Source: Hydrangea macrophylla (Eukaryota > Streptophyta > Magnoliopsida > Cornales > Hydrangeaceae). From it: DNA of 64,000 nucleotides. The position numbers and the translations under genes are program-made. The number at the start of each line of letters is the position of its first letter. The stretch's first letter is position 1. Below the pieces are notes generated by a model. The model saw only the letters and a list, made by a program, of their open reading frames with translations. It did not search any database and was not told where the DNA came from. Shown one piece after another: positions 12,099 through 23,596 of this stretch. The stretch lies in NCBI GenBank assembly GCA_033977485.1, contig CM066987.1, positions 87,080,588-87,144,587 of the forward strand, in the 5' to 3' direction.

Positions 12099-14546
12099 AA
12101 GTATTATAAGTTTTAATTAGTTTAAAATGTTTTAATTGTTTTTAATAAATATAAATGATTTTTAATTATACAATTAATGTTTTAGATTATAGAATAGTAT
12201 TCTTAATATTATGTATATCATTATTATATTATATATTATATATTTATTATTTATATGGTTAATAAAAATAATCAATATCAGTTTTAAATAGTATTTAAAT
12301 AGCTAATAAATACCTATATGTATTTATAAATTCTAAAAAATTAAGGATAAGTTTCTAGGACTATTTTATTATATAATGTAAGTTATAAAGCTATAATATT
12401 ATAGTATAATATTTTTAATAATTAATAAGGAGCTATTTCATGAGTATATTAATTATTAAAAATACCAAACGAGCTCCGAAAATTATGAGATAAATACTGG
12501 TAGTGTATTTTAATATCTAGTATTTAATGAAAATATTTCAAAGTACTGATTTCACAGTATAGGTATATTTATGTATTTAAATCCCTTTTTGGGTATTTTC
12601 AGGTATATATTATCTTCAATAATTCATAATAAATAATTTAGGAATCCGAAAATTACGCGGTCAGTTCCCAGAGTCTTAGAATATTGCCTAGATCGTTTTC
12701 CTTAAGTTTGGTGACCTTTCAACTCGGTCGAAAATACAGCCTGTCTTTTAAGGCCTGCATTAGTGCAATAAGCCCTGCATATTACCTCGTAAAACGCGAC
12801 GGACTCCAATTTGAGTCTAGTCAATAGCGTTGGACTTAGAATGACACGTAGATCACTATCTTGAGGTTTATAATCTCATTTGGTAAAATTACCATTTTGC
12901 TCCTGGAGTTACACTCACTCTTTATCATTGTTTATTCCGTTTATTATTGTAGACCTTGACATTTATCTGCTTTCTGAGGATCGACGACTCGAGTTGAGTT
13001 TCCTAACCTCACTCTAATCCTAATAAGATTAATATAAAATGTTTTAAAAGCTACCTGTATCAGGTTTTGTATAAGTAATATGTTGATTTATGATGCTACA
13101 TGTATTCCAATAATTGTAAGACTATGCAAAGCATGTTATGGTAGTGCTATCGCATACGTGAGCATGTTAAGGGTTTTATCTATATGATTATTGGTATCAA
13201 ATCCATGTTATGTGATCCATGTTTTATATGTTATGTTTCTGTTGCTAATTATCAAAGGCACATTTTACGATGGTAGTTAACTGGATTAAATAATACATGC
13301 TATGTTAATAATAAAGAGAATGGGAGTAGTTTTGCATATGGGTATCGGTAGTGGACTCACTTGCATTTCATGACATGTGCTAGCATGCATTGTATGATAA
13401 AGAGAGGAGTTGTATGAGTGAAAGAAGTGTTTGATGAGAATGTGAAAGAGATGTGATTGCTAGATCCGATGGATCAACAGTTGACGAGCCGGGTGGACAT
13501 GAACGGTTAGAGTTCCTAGCGCGCCTCTCACCATTGAAGACATTCGGTGATGTGCATACGTGGTTAAAGACGTCCCATGTATTGTTGAAGAAGTCCGGTT
13601 AGTGTTTTAATATACTTCTCAGCCGTGTAGACGACCGATGAGAGTATACACATGGTTGAAGACATCCCATGTGCTAGTTCCATTGTTTATAAATAGTGTG
13701 CGCCGTGAAGACGTCCGGCGGCCTATCAAGGGAATAAGTATGAATCGACTGTTATAACATGTTATCATCCTTGATATACCGCGTGTTGTCAAGTGGATGA
13801 GAAATAAAAAGTGAATGATGAGATTGAATTGATGAATAAAAGGGTTTGGTTCGAAATGATTTGGTTTTGGAAAGTTTTGGTTTTAAAATGAAATGGTTTT
13901 GAAAAGTGTCTGTTTTGAAAAGTAAGAGTTTGGAGTAAGTCGCATTGGTCACGCATTTGCACGCACAAGGATATAATAAGGAGAATGCATTCTATGATGT
14001 TATGTTTATCTGTCTACCTGTCTTGTTGAGACCTCTGCTATGTTCGTGGTGAGAATGCGTCTTTTGATAAGAAATTAACCCTATCTTAAGATACTAAACT
14101 ATGACGTGAGTCGAGAGATGTTTTGTATTTATTGATTATTGTGCGGTTGAGACTCTCACTCAGCCTTGTTCCAAGGCTGACGGCATGTTACGCCCTGAGC
14201 ATTCGTATGCCCAGAGTGTTGCAGGTTTGGAGATAGATAGAAGAGTTCAGGATGCAGTGCCGTGGAGCCAAGGAGAATAAAGCCTTGCCGAAGATCTGAT
14301 AGATAGTTTCTCAAGTTTTTAAGCTTATGTAAATTGTTTAGTATAGCCTCTTGTTTTAGGATTGAAGTTATTGTAACTCTTGTTTAATTTTCGCTGCTGT
14401 ATTTATACTTTGTTCTAGCATTTCCCTTATGATTGCATGGTGCGGAGTTAGACGGATAGGACGGTTAACAAACTAGTCACGTGTCTATGGAGCCATAAAG
14501 GAAAATTTTTATTTTCCCTATTTTTGGCTTACTCCGGGGCGTGACA
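9540..14546 (+). repeat. 3' LTR, 5'-truncated, with nested insertion
   Basis: Collinear with 2779-6690 of the 5' LTR apart from an 1128-bp insertion (element plus one target copy) near its start. The first 354 bp present in the other LTR are missing. A TATA box lies at 10800-10808, just after the insertion. The (TTA)n run (about 12047-12098) and the terminal GTGACA are retained. Differences from the 5' LTR are mainly transitions plus small indels. Confidence 0.85.
9658..10777. mobile_element. Nonautonomous hAT-like element, 1.12 kb
   Basis: It begins TAGGGGTGGGCA and ends with the inverse TGCCCACCCCTA, and is flanked by perfect 8-bp duplications ACCAAACC (9650-9657 and 10778-10785). The 5' LTR shows the uninterrupted site. 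Subterminal zones are packed with CGGTT/AACCG motifs in opposite orientation at the two ends, as in hAT transposase binding regions. Inside, a 33-bp stretch (CATCAGTATATAATGAATTT and onward) occurs twice, near 9850 and 9918. The central Pro/Ser-rich ORF has no transposase motif, so a transposase from elsewhere would be needed. Confidence 0.85.
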
Positions 14547-14667
14547 GGGGTGCTGCTCCTGAACTCCCGTATGAGCTCTTGCTCTCACTGAACTACACTC
14601 CTGAAGATTTGAATTTTTCTCAATGGTTGTTTTTGTTAATTAATGAATTTAGTTGGTCAAAACATTT

Positions 14668-14788
14668 TTGCTCACCCCAAAATTGTTCACCCATTGCTCA
14701 TCCAACTTTTCCTTTGGTTAATGTAGTTGGACCTATGACTTTTTATTAATAAATGAGAGAGTTGGATAAGCAATTTTGGGGTGAGCAA
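14668..14788. repeat. Short foldback element, 121 bp
   Basis: TTGCTCACCCCAAAATTG at the left end is matched exactly, inverted, by CAATTTTGGGGTGAGCAA at the right end. Inner arms (GCTCATCCAACTT / GTTGGATAAG) continue the pairing. No target duplication is clear. Confidence 0.6.
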
Positions 14789-15089
14789 GACTGCACTCCA
14801 AATGTTTATTCTATAAATCTCCAAACAGCAAGAATCAAATAGCCCATTAATTACAACAGACAATGAAAACTCAAAACCCAATTCGGAGTTCAATTATTAT
14901 ATCTTTATATGTATGTGTGTGTATTTGCAGGGAAAGACATAGAATTGATTTGGGTGTTACATTTGGTCAATTTATCGAGGTTTGAGGGTACTTTGGTCTA
15001 TTTACACATTATCTTTCATGGTGAGGGCAAGTTTGGCATTTTGCTAACAAAAAAATTTGACCTCAGCTAATTTCGTCACGGAATACACA

Positions 15090-15219
15090 AGTTTTCTAAC
15101 GGAGGGGAGGTCCGTGTAACGAGAACCCAAACCTCAAGGGAGGTTAGTGTAATTTTTCAAACTAGAGGGGAAGTCCGTGTAATTTCGTCAAACCTCAGGG
15201 GAGGTTAGTGTAATTTATC
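15090..15219 (-). repeat. Right arm of the dispersed inverted repeat
   Basis: Reverse complement of the block at 1613: GATAAATTACACTAACCTCC, CCTGAGGTTTGACGAAATTA and so on. With the left arm it brackets the giant-LTR element and its immediate flanks. Confidence 0.45.
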
Positions 15220-15398
15220 AAAAAAAAATCCCCCTCCCCAAAGCTTTGTTTGTTTGTTTTTTTTTTTTATTCAGAGGAGCTATAGAAGTCAATTGGAGAT
15301 GGTTTTTTTTTTTTTCTTCTAAAAATTTTGACCTTTGCACTCATTCCACTGAATTACTGTACAAAACACACTCTGTAGTGTGTGTATATATATATACG

Positions 15399-15578
15399 GA
15401 GAGGATCTAAAGTGAACTGGGTTGAGTGAACTTACCCAGTGAATTGACTTTTAAGCCTAAAAGAACCCGCGGATCATCGGGGCACGCGGGTCAGCGGGGC
15501 AGCCCATGGATTTTTTTAGGCTTAAAAACCAGTTCACTGGGGAAGTTCACTCAACCCAGTTCACTTTAGATTCTCTCC
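15399..15578. mobile_element. Foldback MITE 1, inserted in a TA run
   Basis: GGAGAGGATCTAAAGTGAAC at the left pairs with GTTCACTTTAGATTCTCTCC at the right, and the arms continue inward (GTGAACTTACCCAGTGAA). Both flanks are (TA)n, consistent with a TA-targeting Tc1/mariner-type MITE, though the target cannot be fixed within a TA run. The loop is GC-rich. Confidence 0.65.
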
Positions 15579-15609
<31 letters not shown>

Positions 15610-15610
15610 A

Positions 15611-15804
15611 AGGGAGAGGCTCTTAAGTAAACTGGGTAGAGTGAACTTACCCAGTGAACTGGATTTAAGCCTAAAAGAACCCGTAGACTGCTCCGCTGAC
15701 CCGCTCCCCATCCTGTGCCCAGCTGGCCCGCGGATTCTTTTAGGCTTCAAATCCAGTTCACTGGGTAAGTTCACTCTACCCAATTCATTTAAGAGCCTCT
15801 CCCT
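15611..15804. mobile_element. Foldback MITE 2, related to MITE 1
   Basis: AGGGAGAGGCTCTTAAGTAA at the left is paired with TTAAGAGCCTCTCCCT at the right. The inner arms share GTGAACTTACCCAGTGAACT and GCCTAAAAGAACCCG with MITE 1, so the two are members of one family inserted 32 bp apart in the same (TA)n tract. Confidence 0.65.
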
Positions 15805-16290
15805 ATATATATATATATAACAAGAATACACATTATGCCAAAATTTCTTTCAGAATATGTATTTTAAAGTTTTAGAGCAGAGATGTCAAAATATATTGAT
15901 TTGGCACTGTACCAATATTGCCAAAATATAAATTTAGCACAAGAAAAATGACAGTTTGCTTTGGAGATGCTCTAATCTTTGATCTAATATGATCTAAATG
16001 CCAAATCATTTGAAAATTGTGTTTATGGTGGGGCAGTTTATATAAGAATATAATTTTCTTTCCTCAATCGGAACTTCTCTTTCTTACCAAAATCCCAAAA
16101 AAATATTACTTTTCTAGTAGTTGCATCCTTGTCCTAGGGGCACATTTGACAACAACTTCTACACTCTAAGATCCAATTGCAAAATATGCGATTGCTCAGA
16201 AGCTATCTAAGACAACCGCAATCTAGTGCGATTGACTACCAGTCTATGGTTATCACATGGTTTTATAATCACTCTAGCTTGGAGTTCACA
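15805..16290 (+). other. Upstream flank of the HKT gene
   Basis: About 0.5 kb of AT-rich sequence between the MITE pair and the HKT core promoter. No gene is seen. It presumably contains the proximal promoter; no cis-element is clear enough to name. Confidence 0.4.
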
Positions 16291-16293
16291 ATC

Positions 16294-16304
16294 ACTATAT
16301 ATAG
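16294..16304 (+). promoter_or_regulatory. Candidate TATA box of the HKT gene
   Basis: CTATATATAGG lies 244 bp upstream of the start codon, which would give a 5' leader of about 210-220 nt. It is the best TATA match between the MITEs and the ATG. Confidence 0.5.
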
Positions 16305-16547
16305 GCTCCAAAAGCTATTCTCAAACGGGGCTTTATAATTAACGCACCCTTATTGAAACAGTTCATACACATTTTTCTTCTCATGCTTTCAATTACACTT
16401 CTTATGTATTGCCACTCTTACATGATTAGGTAGAGAGGCGCCCAAACAGAGAAATCCCACTAATTTGAAGAACTAGCACTCCATTATAAGTACCATTCCA
16501 GCCCAAGTTTTTACTCAAGATCACAATTCCAATCCTCTACCAGCAAT

Positions 16548-17743
16548 ATGAAGACTCTCTCTAGTTTTATCCATCTTATGAAGCCTTTCTTCAACTCTAC
16601 ATCTTCCAAGTTAGCTTGTTTGCTCCACTGTTTCCATAGCTTATCGTCGTCCATCTTTCGTGCTTTAATCTTTAGAGTCCAACCCTTTTGGATTCAACTT
16701 CATTACTTTCTCATTTTTTCTTTACTAGGTTTCTTGGCTTTGAAGGTTTCAAAGCCAAGAACGGCGTTCTTAATTAGGCCTAGTGACTTCGACTTGTTCT
16801 TCACCTCTGTGTCTGCAACCACAGTTTCAAGCATGTCAACACTTGAAATGGAAGTTTTTTCAAATACCCAACTTTTTTTACTAGCTATTTTGATGCTAGT
16901 TGGTGGTGAGGTCTTTATTTCAATGGTTGGACTTCAATTTTTGAGGTCCAAACTTACCCAAATGGATAAGATTGAAAATAGAGTTAATATACATATTGTT
17001 GAATCTGATTCTACAAGCTCTAGATCTTTTGGTCATGATCAAATTGAGTTGGGTTTGGTTAATTTCCATGAGTTAGAGACCGAAAAGCCAAAGACAAACA
17101 TTGGAAATAACCATTTGAAGAAAAAATCTTTGAAGTGTTTGAGTTATGTGGTCTTATTTTATCTCCTAGTGGTTCATATATTTGGTTCTATATTGATTTT
17201 TATGCACACAAGCCTTGTTTCAAGTGCAAGAGAAGTACTAAAGAGCAAAGGCCTAAACATTCTAACATTTTCGATATTCACAACTATCTCTACCTTTGCA
17301 AATTGTGGTTTCGCACCCACAAATGAAAACATGTTAGTTTTCCGAGAAAATTCAGGTCTCCTTTTGCTTCTGATTCCCCAAACTCTTCTTGGGAACACTT
17401 TATATCCCGTGTTTCTTCGATTCTTGTTATGGGTTTTGGAGAGAATTACGAAGAGAGAAGAGTTTGGGTATATTTTGAAGAATTCAAGAGAGTTGGGGTA
17501 TAGTCATATGGTCTCTAGTGTGCATTGTTGGTGTCTAGTTGGTACTGTTTTTGGGTTCATATTGGTGCAATTTGTGGTGTTTTGCTCTTTGGAGTGGAGA
17601 TCTGAAGCCATGGATGGTTTGAATTGGTACCAAAGGCTTGTGGGCTCATTGTTTCAGGTTGTGAATATTAGGCATGCTGGTGAATCTGTCTTTGATGTCT
17701 CCCTTATCTCTCAAGCAATGGTGGTTTTGGTCATCATAATGAT
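16548..17743 (+). CDS. HKT1: HKT-type Na+ transporter, exon 1 (residues 1-398)
   Basis: Exon 1 codes for most of a class I high-affinity K+ transporter (HKT/Trk family), a plasma-membrane protein that in plants retrieves Na+ from xylem sap. The fold has four membrane-pore-membrane units. Pore A reads SVSATTVSSMST, pore B ISTFANCGFAPTNEN, pore C QVVNIRHAGES. The filter residue of pore A is Ser95, equivalent to AtHKT1;1 Ser68, which marks the Na+-selective class. Asn252 precedes Cys-Gly in pore B, as in AtHKT1;1 (EsHKT1;2 has Asp). LGFLALKVSKPR and PQTLLGNTLYPVFLR are strongly family-like. The N-terminus is about 27 residues longer than AtHKT1;1. The donor after ATAATGAT is GTGAGT (17744), phase 2. 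Reading past it hits TGA at once, so splicing is required. Confidence 0.95.
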
Positions 17744-17748
17744 GTGAG

Positions 17749-17779
<31 letters not shown>

Positions 17780-19230
17780 CTAGGTTTATGAATTTTGTGG
17801 ATCAATTCTGTAGGTTTATGGTTACCCAACTCAATGTTGGGATTAAAAATAATGGGACATGAGTGTTTTCTTTCATTTAATCTCTATTGGGATTTAATAC
17901 ATTTTTTTTTTGGATCGAGGTATTTAATAATTTTGATAGTGACACTAATCTTGCTTGGCCCCATTTGATAATCACGATTGGAAGTCCAATTGCATTTTCA
18001 TTACTGTTTGGCAAGCAGACCCGTTGGTCCATGATTTTTTTTTTTTTTTTTTTTTGATCGGTTGGTCCATGGAAATTTAGTTACATATCGGAATTTGGCC
18101 CTTGGGCTCATGTGTCTCTTCGGGCCGGCTTAAGGTAGAGTTCACAATTCTCCCCTAACATTAGGCTTTAAGGTAGAGGTTAAGTGAGCACTTTAAATTT
18201 ATTATGAAAGGGTAGAAATATTATTATGTATGTAGCCATTTTTCATAAGTTGAAAAGAACTACGAATATAAGCAACTTGCAATATTTTTACATTTTTAAT
18301 ACTTAAAAAGGGTCAAAATTTAATTATTGGGAAGCTTCTAGTCGGACTTTTATGCGAGTCTTGAGTTTCAAGAGATAGGTCCAGGCCCTACCCAGAGATA
18401 TTAGGACCTAGGGTCGGCTGACCCTAAAATCAGGCTGACCTTACCTTAAACTTAGGTCGAGCTTAAGATCTGTTTGTTCAAATTAAAATACAGATCGCCG
18501 TCGATCGGACTTTTTGTACACCCCTACATGCATCAAAATGTGTTAATTGCTTATAACGAATTTGGGACATGCAAAATAGGACCCTATACCCAAAGAATAT
18601 CCATCTTTAGAAGGAAATTTTCTTCTCAAGTTGTCTAATATGAATAGATGCCACTTTTAAAGTGAATATCATCATACTTAAAAGACACTATTTTCTGACT
18701 TTTATAATTGCATTGGTATAAGCTACTCCTAACTATTGACATAGGGTATAAATTCTTTCTAGATTTATTTCTTAATTATTTTTCTGTGACAAATATATAG
18801 GTGTTTAGTGGCAAAATTTTTTTTAAAATTAAATATACATATATATATACACGCACTACAATGGATGGATCGAGGATCTAAGGGTAAGTAGGTCCGACCA
18901 TATCCTTAGATTTGAAAAAAAAAACGTTTATTTATATTGGTAATGTTCATAAATATGCTTTAAAAATATATTTATGCCTATATATATAGACTCACCCCTA
19001 ATATTTTTAAAAATTATTAAGCTCACTCCCTATCTTAGATTCCTAAGTTCGTCCCTATTTACCACGATGGCCACCAAATTTTGGCTTTGTCAAAAGAGGT
19101 TTTACCATGGATTTCGAGTTTTTGGCCAAAGTTACCATTGGTTCAAGCATTTTCTATACTATACTATAAAAAAATTCTAAAATGGAATATTTATTAAATG
19201 TCAAATTAATTTAGTCTTAATGGTCATTTT
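17744..19230. other. Intron 1, proximal unique part
   Basis: A (TC)n run at 17748-17775 directly follows the splice donor, and a poly-T run lies at about 18030-18053. The rest is AT-rich. No gene or complete element is recognisable. Confidence 0.5.
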
Positions 19231-19235
19231 GCTCC

Positions 19236-19486
19236 TGTTAGAATATATAAGAGAGAATGAGAGAGAGTGAGACAACACTATGAATTATGTATTGAATGGT
19301 GTGATGAAACCTTAGAATGAGTAGCCTTTACATAGGGCAAGAAAGAATCCTAAAAAAGAAAGAAAAGTACATAGACTAGTAGTACAACTGGTAGTACAAC
19401 TGATAGTACAATGTATCTAGACATTAAGTATAGTAAGATACAATAGGTATATGAATGTAGACAAATATTCTAATATTATTCTAACA
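19236..19486 (-). repeat. Copia 1, 3' LTR
   Basis: Begins TGTTAG and ends CTAACA. It carries an extra copy of a GTAGTACAACTG-type unit absent from the partner. It lies downstream of pol on the minus strand. Confidence 0.85.
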
Positions 19487-19537
19487 GCCCCATTCAAACT
19501 CAAGGTGGTAGAATGGAAACCAACTTGAGTTTGGAAA

Positions 19538-22240
19538 CTAAATCCTGAAGACGTCCCGGTGGATAAGCTTTGGTGAATACGTCAGCAGTCTGATTGATGG
19601 AGGAAACTGAGTTAAGTCGAATGGTACCACAAGAAATATGATGACGAACAAAATGACAATCGATCTCAATGTATTTTGTGCGTTCATGGCAGACTTCACT
19701 GTGAGCAATTTGAATGGCACTTTGGTTGTCACAACTGATGGTTGCAGCTATTGGATGATTGACCCCCTTGTCCTCAAGTAACCAGTGTAGCCAGAGAAGT
19801 TCCTGAGTGTATTAGCAAGGGCACGATATTCAGCTTCTGTACTTGATCAGGCAACAACAGTTTGCTTCTTACTGCGCCAGGAGATGAGAGAGTCACCCAA
19901 GAAGAAACAATACCCAGTGGTGGAACGACGATCAGTAGAATCTCCTGCCTAGTCTGCATTTGAGTAGGCATATAGCTCAAGAGAGGAGTGAGCAGAGAAG
20001 TGGATGCCGTGAAATAAGGTCCCTTTGATGTACCTGAGAATGCGGAGAACTACTGCATAATGAGGAGAACGATGAGCAGATAGAAATTGGCTTACAATAT
20101 GGACAGCATAGGAGATAATAGGTCTAGTAACTGTCAGAAAACGAGACTCCCAACAAGCTGATGATATAGAGTAGGATCATCCAAGGGTATACCATCCATA
20201 GGAGTGAGCCTAGAGTTAGGCTCGAGAGGAGTGGTACTAGTCTTGCTGTCTGTAAGTCCCGCCCGTGTAAGCAAGTCTGAGGCATACTTGGCTTGAGAGA
20301 GATAATATCCGTCGGAACTGGAATTGATCTCAAGGCCCAGAAAATAGTTAAGTTTGCCAAGATCTTTCATTTCAACATGTTGGCTGAGATGGGTTTTGAG
20401 ATCCAAGATTCCAGATGTATCATCTCCTATGATAATCATGTCATCCACATAGAGGAGAAGTAGAATAATGCCCCAGTCAGTTCTGCGGATGAAAAGAGGT
20501 GAATCATATGAGCTGCCTGTAAACCCAAAGCGCTCAACAATGGTGCTAAACTTTGCAAACCAAGCCCGAGGAGCTTGCTTGAGACCATATAGAGCTTGGC
20601 GAAGCTTACAAACTTGATGAGAATGATGATAACCAGGAGGAGGACGCATATAAACTTCTTCAATGAGGTCACCATTGAGGAAGGTATTTTTGACATCCAT
20701 TTGGAATAAGTCCCAATGGCGAATTGCAGCAACTGCAATGAGGCTGCAAACAGAGATGAGACGGGCAACAGGGGCAAATGTTTCCTCATAATCAATCCCA
20801 TACTCCTGGGTAAAGCCCTTGACTACTAGGCGGGCTTTGTAGCGATCAATGGATCCATTTGAGTGAGTTTTGATCTTGTAAACCCACTTACATCCCATAG
20901 CATTCTTGCCACTTGGCAAGTCCACCAAATCCCATGTGTGATTTTGTTCAAGTGCCCACAATTCATCATCCATCGCTTTCTGCCAAGTAGGATTAGAATT
21001 GGTCTCATGGTAAGACTGAGGCTCATAGTGAGAGAGAATTGTAGAAAAATAGTGGTAATCCCGAAGATGAATTGGAGGAGCTTTTACTCGATCGCTACGT
21101 CTGGGAAGAGGGTCAGGGTCTGATGCAGACCCATCAGATGGAGCAGGCAGTTCAGTATAGACTGTGGTGGACAAATCAGATGAAGTGTCTGTAGATGTGG
21201 ATGTGGGTAGAGGGGCAGGCAAAGTTGCTGATTCCGAGTGAAAAGTTATATCAAGGGTGTCAGGAAATAGATCTACTAAGGGGTCAGTGAAGTATAAAGG
21301 AGTACTGGCAGGAGATAGATGAAACTGAGAGATGGATGAGAACATTTTGTGTTCCCAGAAGGCAACATGACGAGACACACGAAGACGTTTGGAGTAAGGG
21401 TCCCAACATCGATAGCCTTTGTGTTCAATACCATACCCCAAGAAACAACATAAGCGAGCTCGAGATTCTAGTTTTGTGCACTCATGTGGCTGTAGTAAGA
21501 CAAAGCAGGCAGAACCAAAGACTTTAAGGGTAGTATAGTTAGGAGGATAGTTATATAGACGCTCATATGGTGACTGATTTTCAGTAGTGGGAGAAGGGAT
21601 ATGGTTCATGGTATAAATGGCAGTGAGGGCAGCCTCTCCCCAAAATTGTTCAGAACATGAAGCAGATGTGAGAAGAGCGCGAACAGTATTAAGAATATGA
21701 CGGTGTTTACGCTCGGCTCTCCCATTTTGTTGGGAAGTGCCTGGACAGGAACGATGGGGAAGAGTGCCATGCTGGCAAAGAAAATTTAGAACACCTTTTT
21801 CTTTGTATTCTTGGGCATTATCAGCTCGAAGCACTTTGATATTGCAAGAAAATTGAGTTTTGATCATGTTAGCAAAATCAAAGTAAATCTGGGGTAATTC
21901 AGATCGATTTTTCATTAGATATAGCCAAGTGTGTCGTGAAAAATCATCGACAAAGATTACATAATATCTAGATCCTCCCATTGTGACAGTTAGAGAGGGA
22001 CCCCAAACATCAGAGTGAATTAAATCAAAAGGTGCAGAGGAAACAGAATCACTGTTATTAAATGGTAAAGCTGGTTGTTTGGGAAGTTGACAAGGTAAAC
22101 AATCAACATTTTCGACTTTAATTGAACCTAACTGACCACTTGACACTAAGGATTTTAACCGACTTAGCGAAATATGACCTAAACGAGAGTGCCAAAGTTG
22201 AAAAGGTGAGGTGGACGATACTGACGCTACAGCTTAAGTT
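19538..22240 (-). pseudogene. Copia 1 pol (integrase-RT-RNase H), broken
   Basis: On the minus strand the frame from about 22210 to 20134 is open for 670 codons. It reads the integrase zinc-binding start (LWHSRLGHISLSRLKSL, then CLPC), the integrase core with Asp, Asp and Glu in IHSDVWGPS, RADNAQEY and NGRAERKH, and the RT with DLFQMDVKNTFLNG, ALYGLKQAPRAW and YVDDM. After GSLVF at 20134 the frame is lost. RNase H continues in other frames down to about 19540, with at least two shifts and stops ([28 protein letters not shown]). A TAA at about 22232 cuts the upstream link to gag and protease. It cannot encode a working polyprotein. Confidence 0.85.
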
Positions 22241-22580
22241 GGTGAAATGAAGTGAGATGGAATATGGAGATTGTTCAGTTCAAATAATCGTCCTATTTTA
22301 TGACCTGTCCCAAGAGTCTGGCCCGTTTTTGGGTCTTGTACTAGACATCTAGAATTAGAGAAAGAGACGGTAAGCCCGAGTTCACATAATTGACCAACAG
22401 ATATGAGGTTTAAGTGGGTTTAGGAATAAGATAAGTGTCAGGGAGAGATGTGTGAGTGGTGGAGACTTGCACTATATGACTGACGTTCATACAGGAACCA
22501 TCAGCTGTGTGTATGGATGGTGCATTGAGAGTAGAATTTTTGGTAGAGAATGTAGTGGGATTAGAGGTCATATGGTTACA

Positions 22581-22883
22581 TCAACCAGAGTCAAAGAACC
22601 AAGAAGATGTACCTAGGGCAACAGATAGAGCAGTAGGAGACGTGTTATCAGAATGATCCAGAACTCGTTTGATGATGTCCGCAAGGAGAGAATCAGAGAT
22701 GGATGAAGGGGTAGACGACTTAGAAGATGATGACCCCTTGGTAGAAATAGCAGTGGATGATGATGAACAAACTCGAGACCGATTATCCTGTGAATATCTG
22801 GTAGGATTCTTATTACAATCATCAAGATAGTGCCCTGGTCCACGCTTGTGACAGAAAGTACACACTCTGATAGGACAATGCAA
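22581..22883 (-). pseudogene. Copia 1 gag remnant with zinc knuckle
   Basis: The minus-strand frame of about 100 codons contains CTFCHKRGPGHYLDDC followed by a Ser-rich linker and ends in TSSWFFDSG, where DSG is the protease active-site triad. It is the nucleocapsid-to-protease passage. The knuckle has Cys-x2-Cys-x6-His-x4-Cys, two residues longer than the usual x4 spacing. The capsid part before it is missing. Confidence 0.6.
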
Positions 22884-23356
22884 CAGAATATGTCATGGTT
22901 TGTGACAGTATCTGCAGGAGGGATCTGTGAGAGGCTCCATGATGTGTAACATAAGTCTGAGAGTGGTAGAATTGATCTAGATGACAGTGGTCGAGTGGTG
23001 ATATGACGGAAGAAGCCTGGATGAGGAAGTGGCAACCGAGCAATGGAGGCAGCTGGGTGGTGGTGACTTGGCGGCAGTGGTTGTGACCGAGCGGCGAAGG
23101 TGGTGACAGCGGCAGAGCCCAAGTTAAGATGGCGAGGTGACCGGAAGGAGGACGTCAGGCAGGGTAGATGTGGATGGTAGTAGCCGGGCAGCGGAGGTGA
23201 TGGGGCTAAGGTGGCACGATTATGAACTTGAGGCAACTACAAGAAGGATTTCTGATGTAGAGGATCCACTATTGTGGCAACCACAGAGCATACTTTCATT
23301 TTAAGAAGTTACCAGGAGGAGGAAGAGGCCACTAGGAGCTTATAGCTCTGATACCA

Positions 23357-23591
23357 TGAACATATAAGAGAGAAGGAGAGAGAGTGAGACAATACTATGA
23401 TTTATGTATTCAATTGTGTGATGAAACCTTATAATGAGTAGCATTTATATAGGGCAAGAGAGAATCCTAAAAAGGAAAGAAAAGTACCTAGGCTAGTAGT
23501 ACAACTGGTAGTACAATGTATCTAGACAGTAAGTATAGTAAGATACAATAGGTACAAGAATGTAGATAAATATTCTAATATTATTCTAACA
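23357..23591 (-). repeat. Copia 1, 5' LTR
   Basis: It lies next to the primer site (minus-strand TGGTATCAGAGC, ending at 23356). It matches the left LTR except for substitutions and a 16-bp shortening. Confidence 0.85.
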
Positions 23592-23596
23592 GCTCC

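Larger units (their letters stand above)
2425..14546 (+). mobile_element. Giant-LTR Ty3/gypsy-like retrotransposon, internally deleted
   Basis: Two near-identical blocks of about 4 kb flank a 2.85 kb internal region. The first LTR (2425-6690) begins TGTAGC and ends GTGACA. Nine bases later comes TGGTATCAGAGC, the classic primer-binding site complementary to initiator Met tRNA. The internal part holds two accessory ORFs and the front of a gypsy-type gag. Protease, RT, RNase H, integrase and the first 354 bp of the 3' LTR are missing, joined at an 11-bp microhomology (9540-9550). Flanks are agggt (2420-2424) and ggggt (14547-14551), a 5-bp target duplication with one change. Over a 200-bp sample the LTRs differ at about 8 positions. 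Lineage within gypsy is not settled because pol is absent. Confidence 0.85.
19236..23591 (-). mobile_element. Old copia retrotransposon, antisense in HKT intron 1
   Basis: LTRs at 19236-19486 (251 bp) and 23357-23591 (235 bp) enclose a copia pol on the minus strand. A perfect 5-bp target duplication GCTCC lies at 19231-19235 and 23592-23596. Next to the right LTR the minus strand reads TGGTATCAGAGCTATAAGCT, an initiator Met primer site, so the right LTR is the 5' one. The LTRs differ by about 20 substitutions and a 16-bp indel, so the insertion is old. Gag is nearly absent: only some 450 bp separate the primer site from the zinc-finger region. Confidence 0.9.

Noticed and set aside
17174..17398. 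Minus-strand ORF within HKT exon 1
   Set aside because: Shadow of the conserved HKT frame.
22613..23236. 207-codon minus-strand ORF in copia 1
   Set aside because: It overlaps the zinc-knuckle frame in another phase and reads Pro/His/Leu-rich noise.
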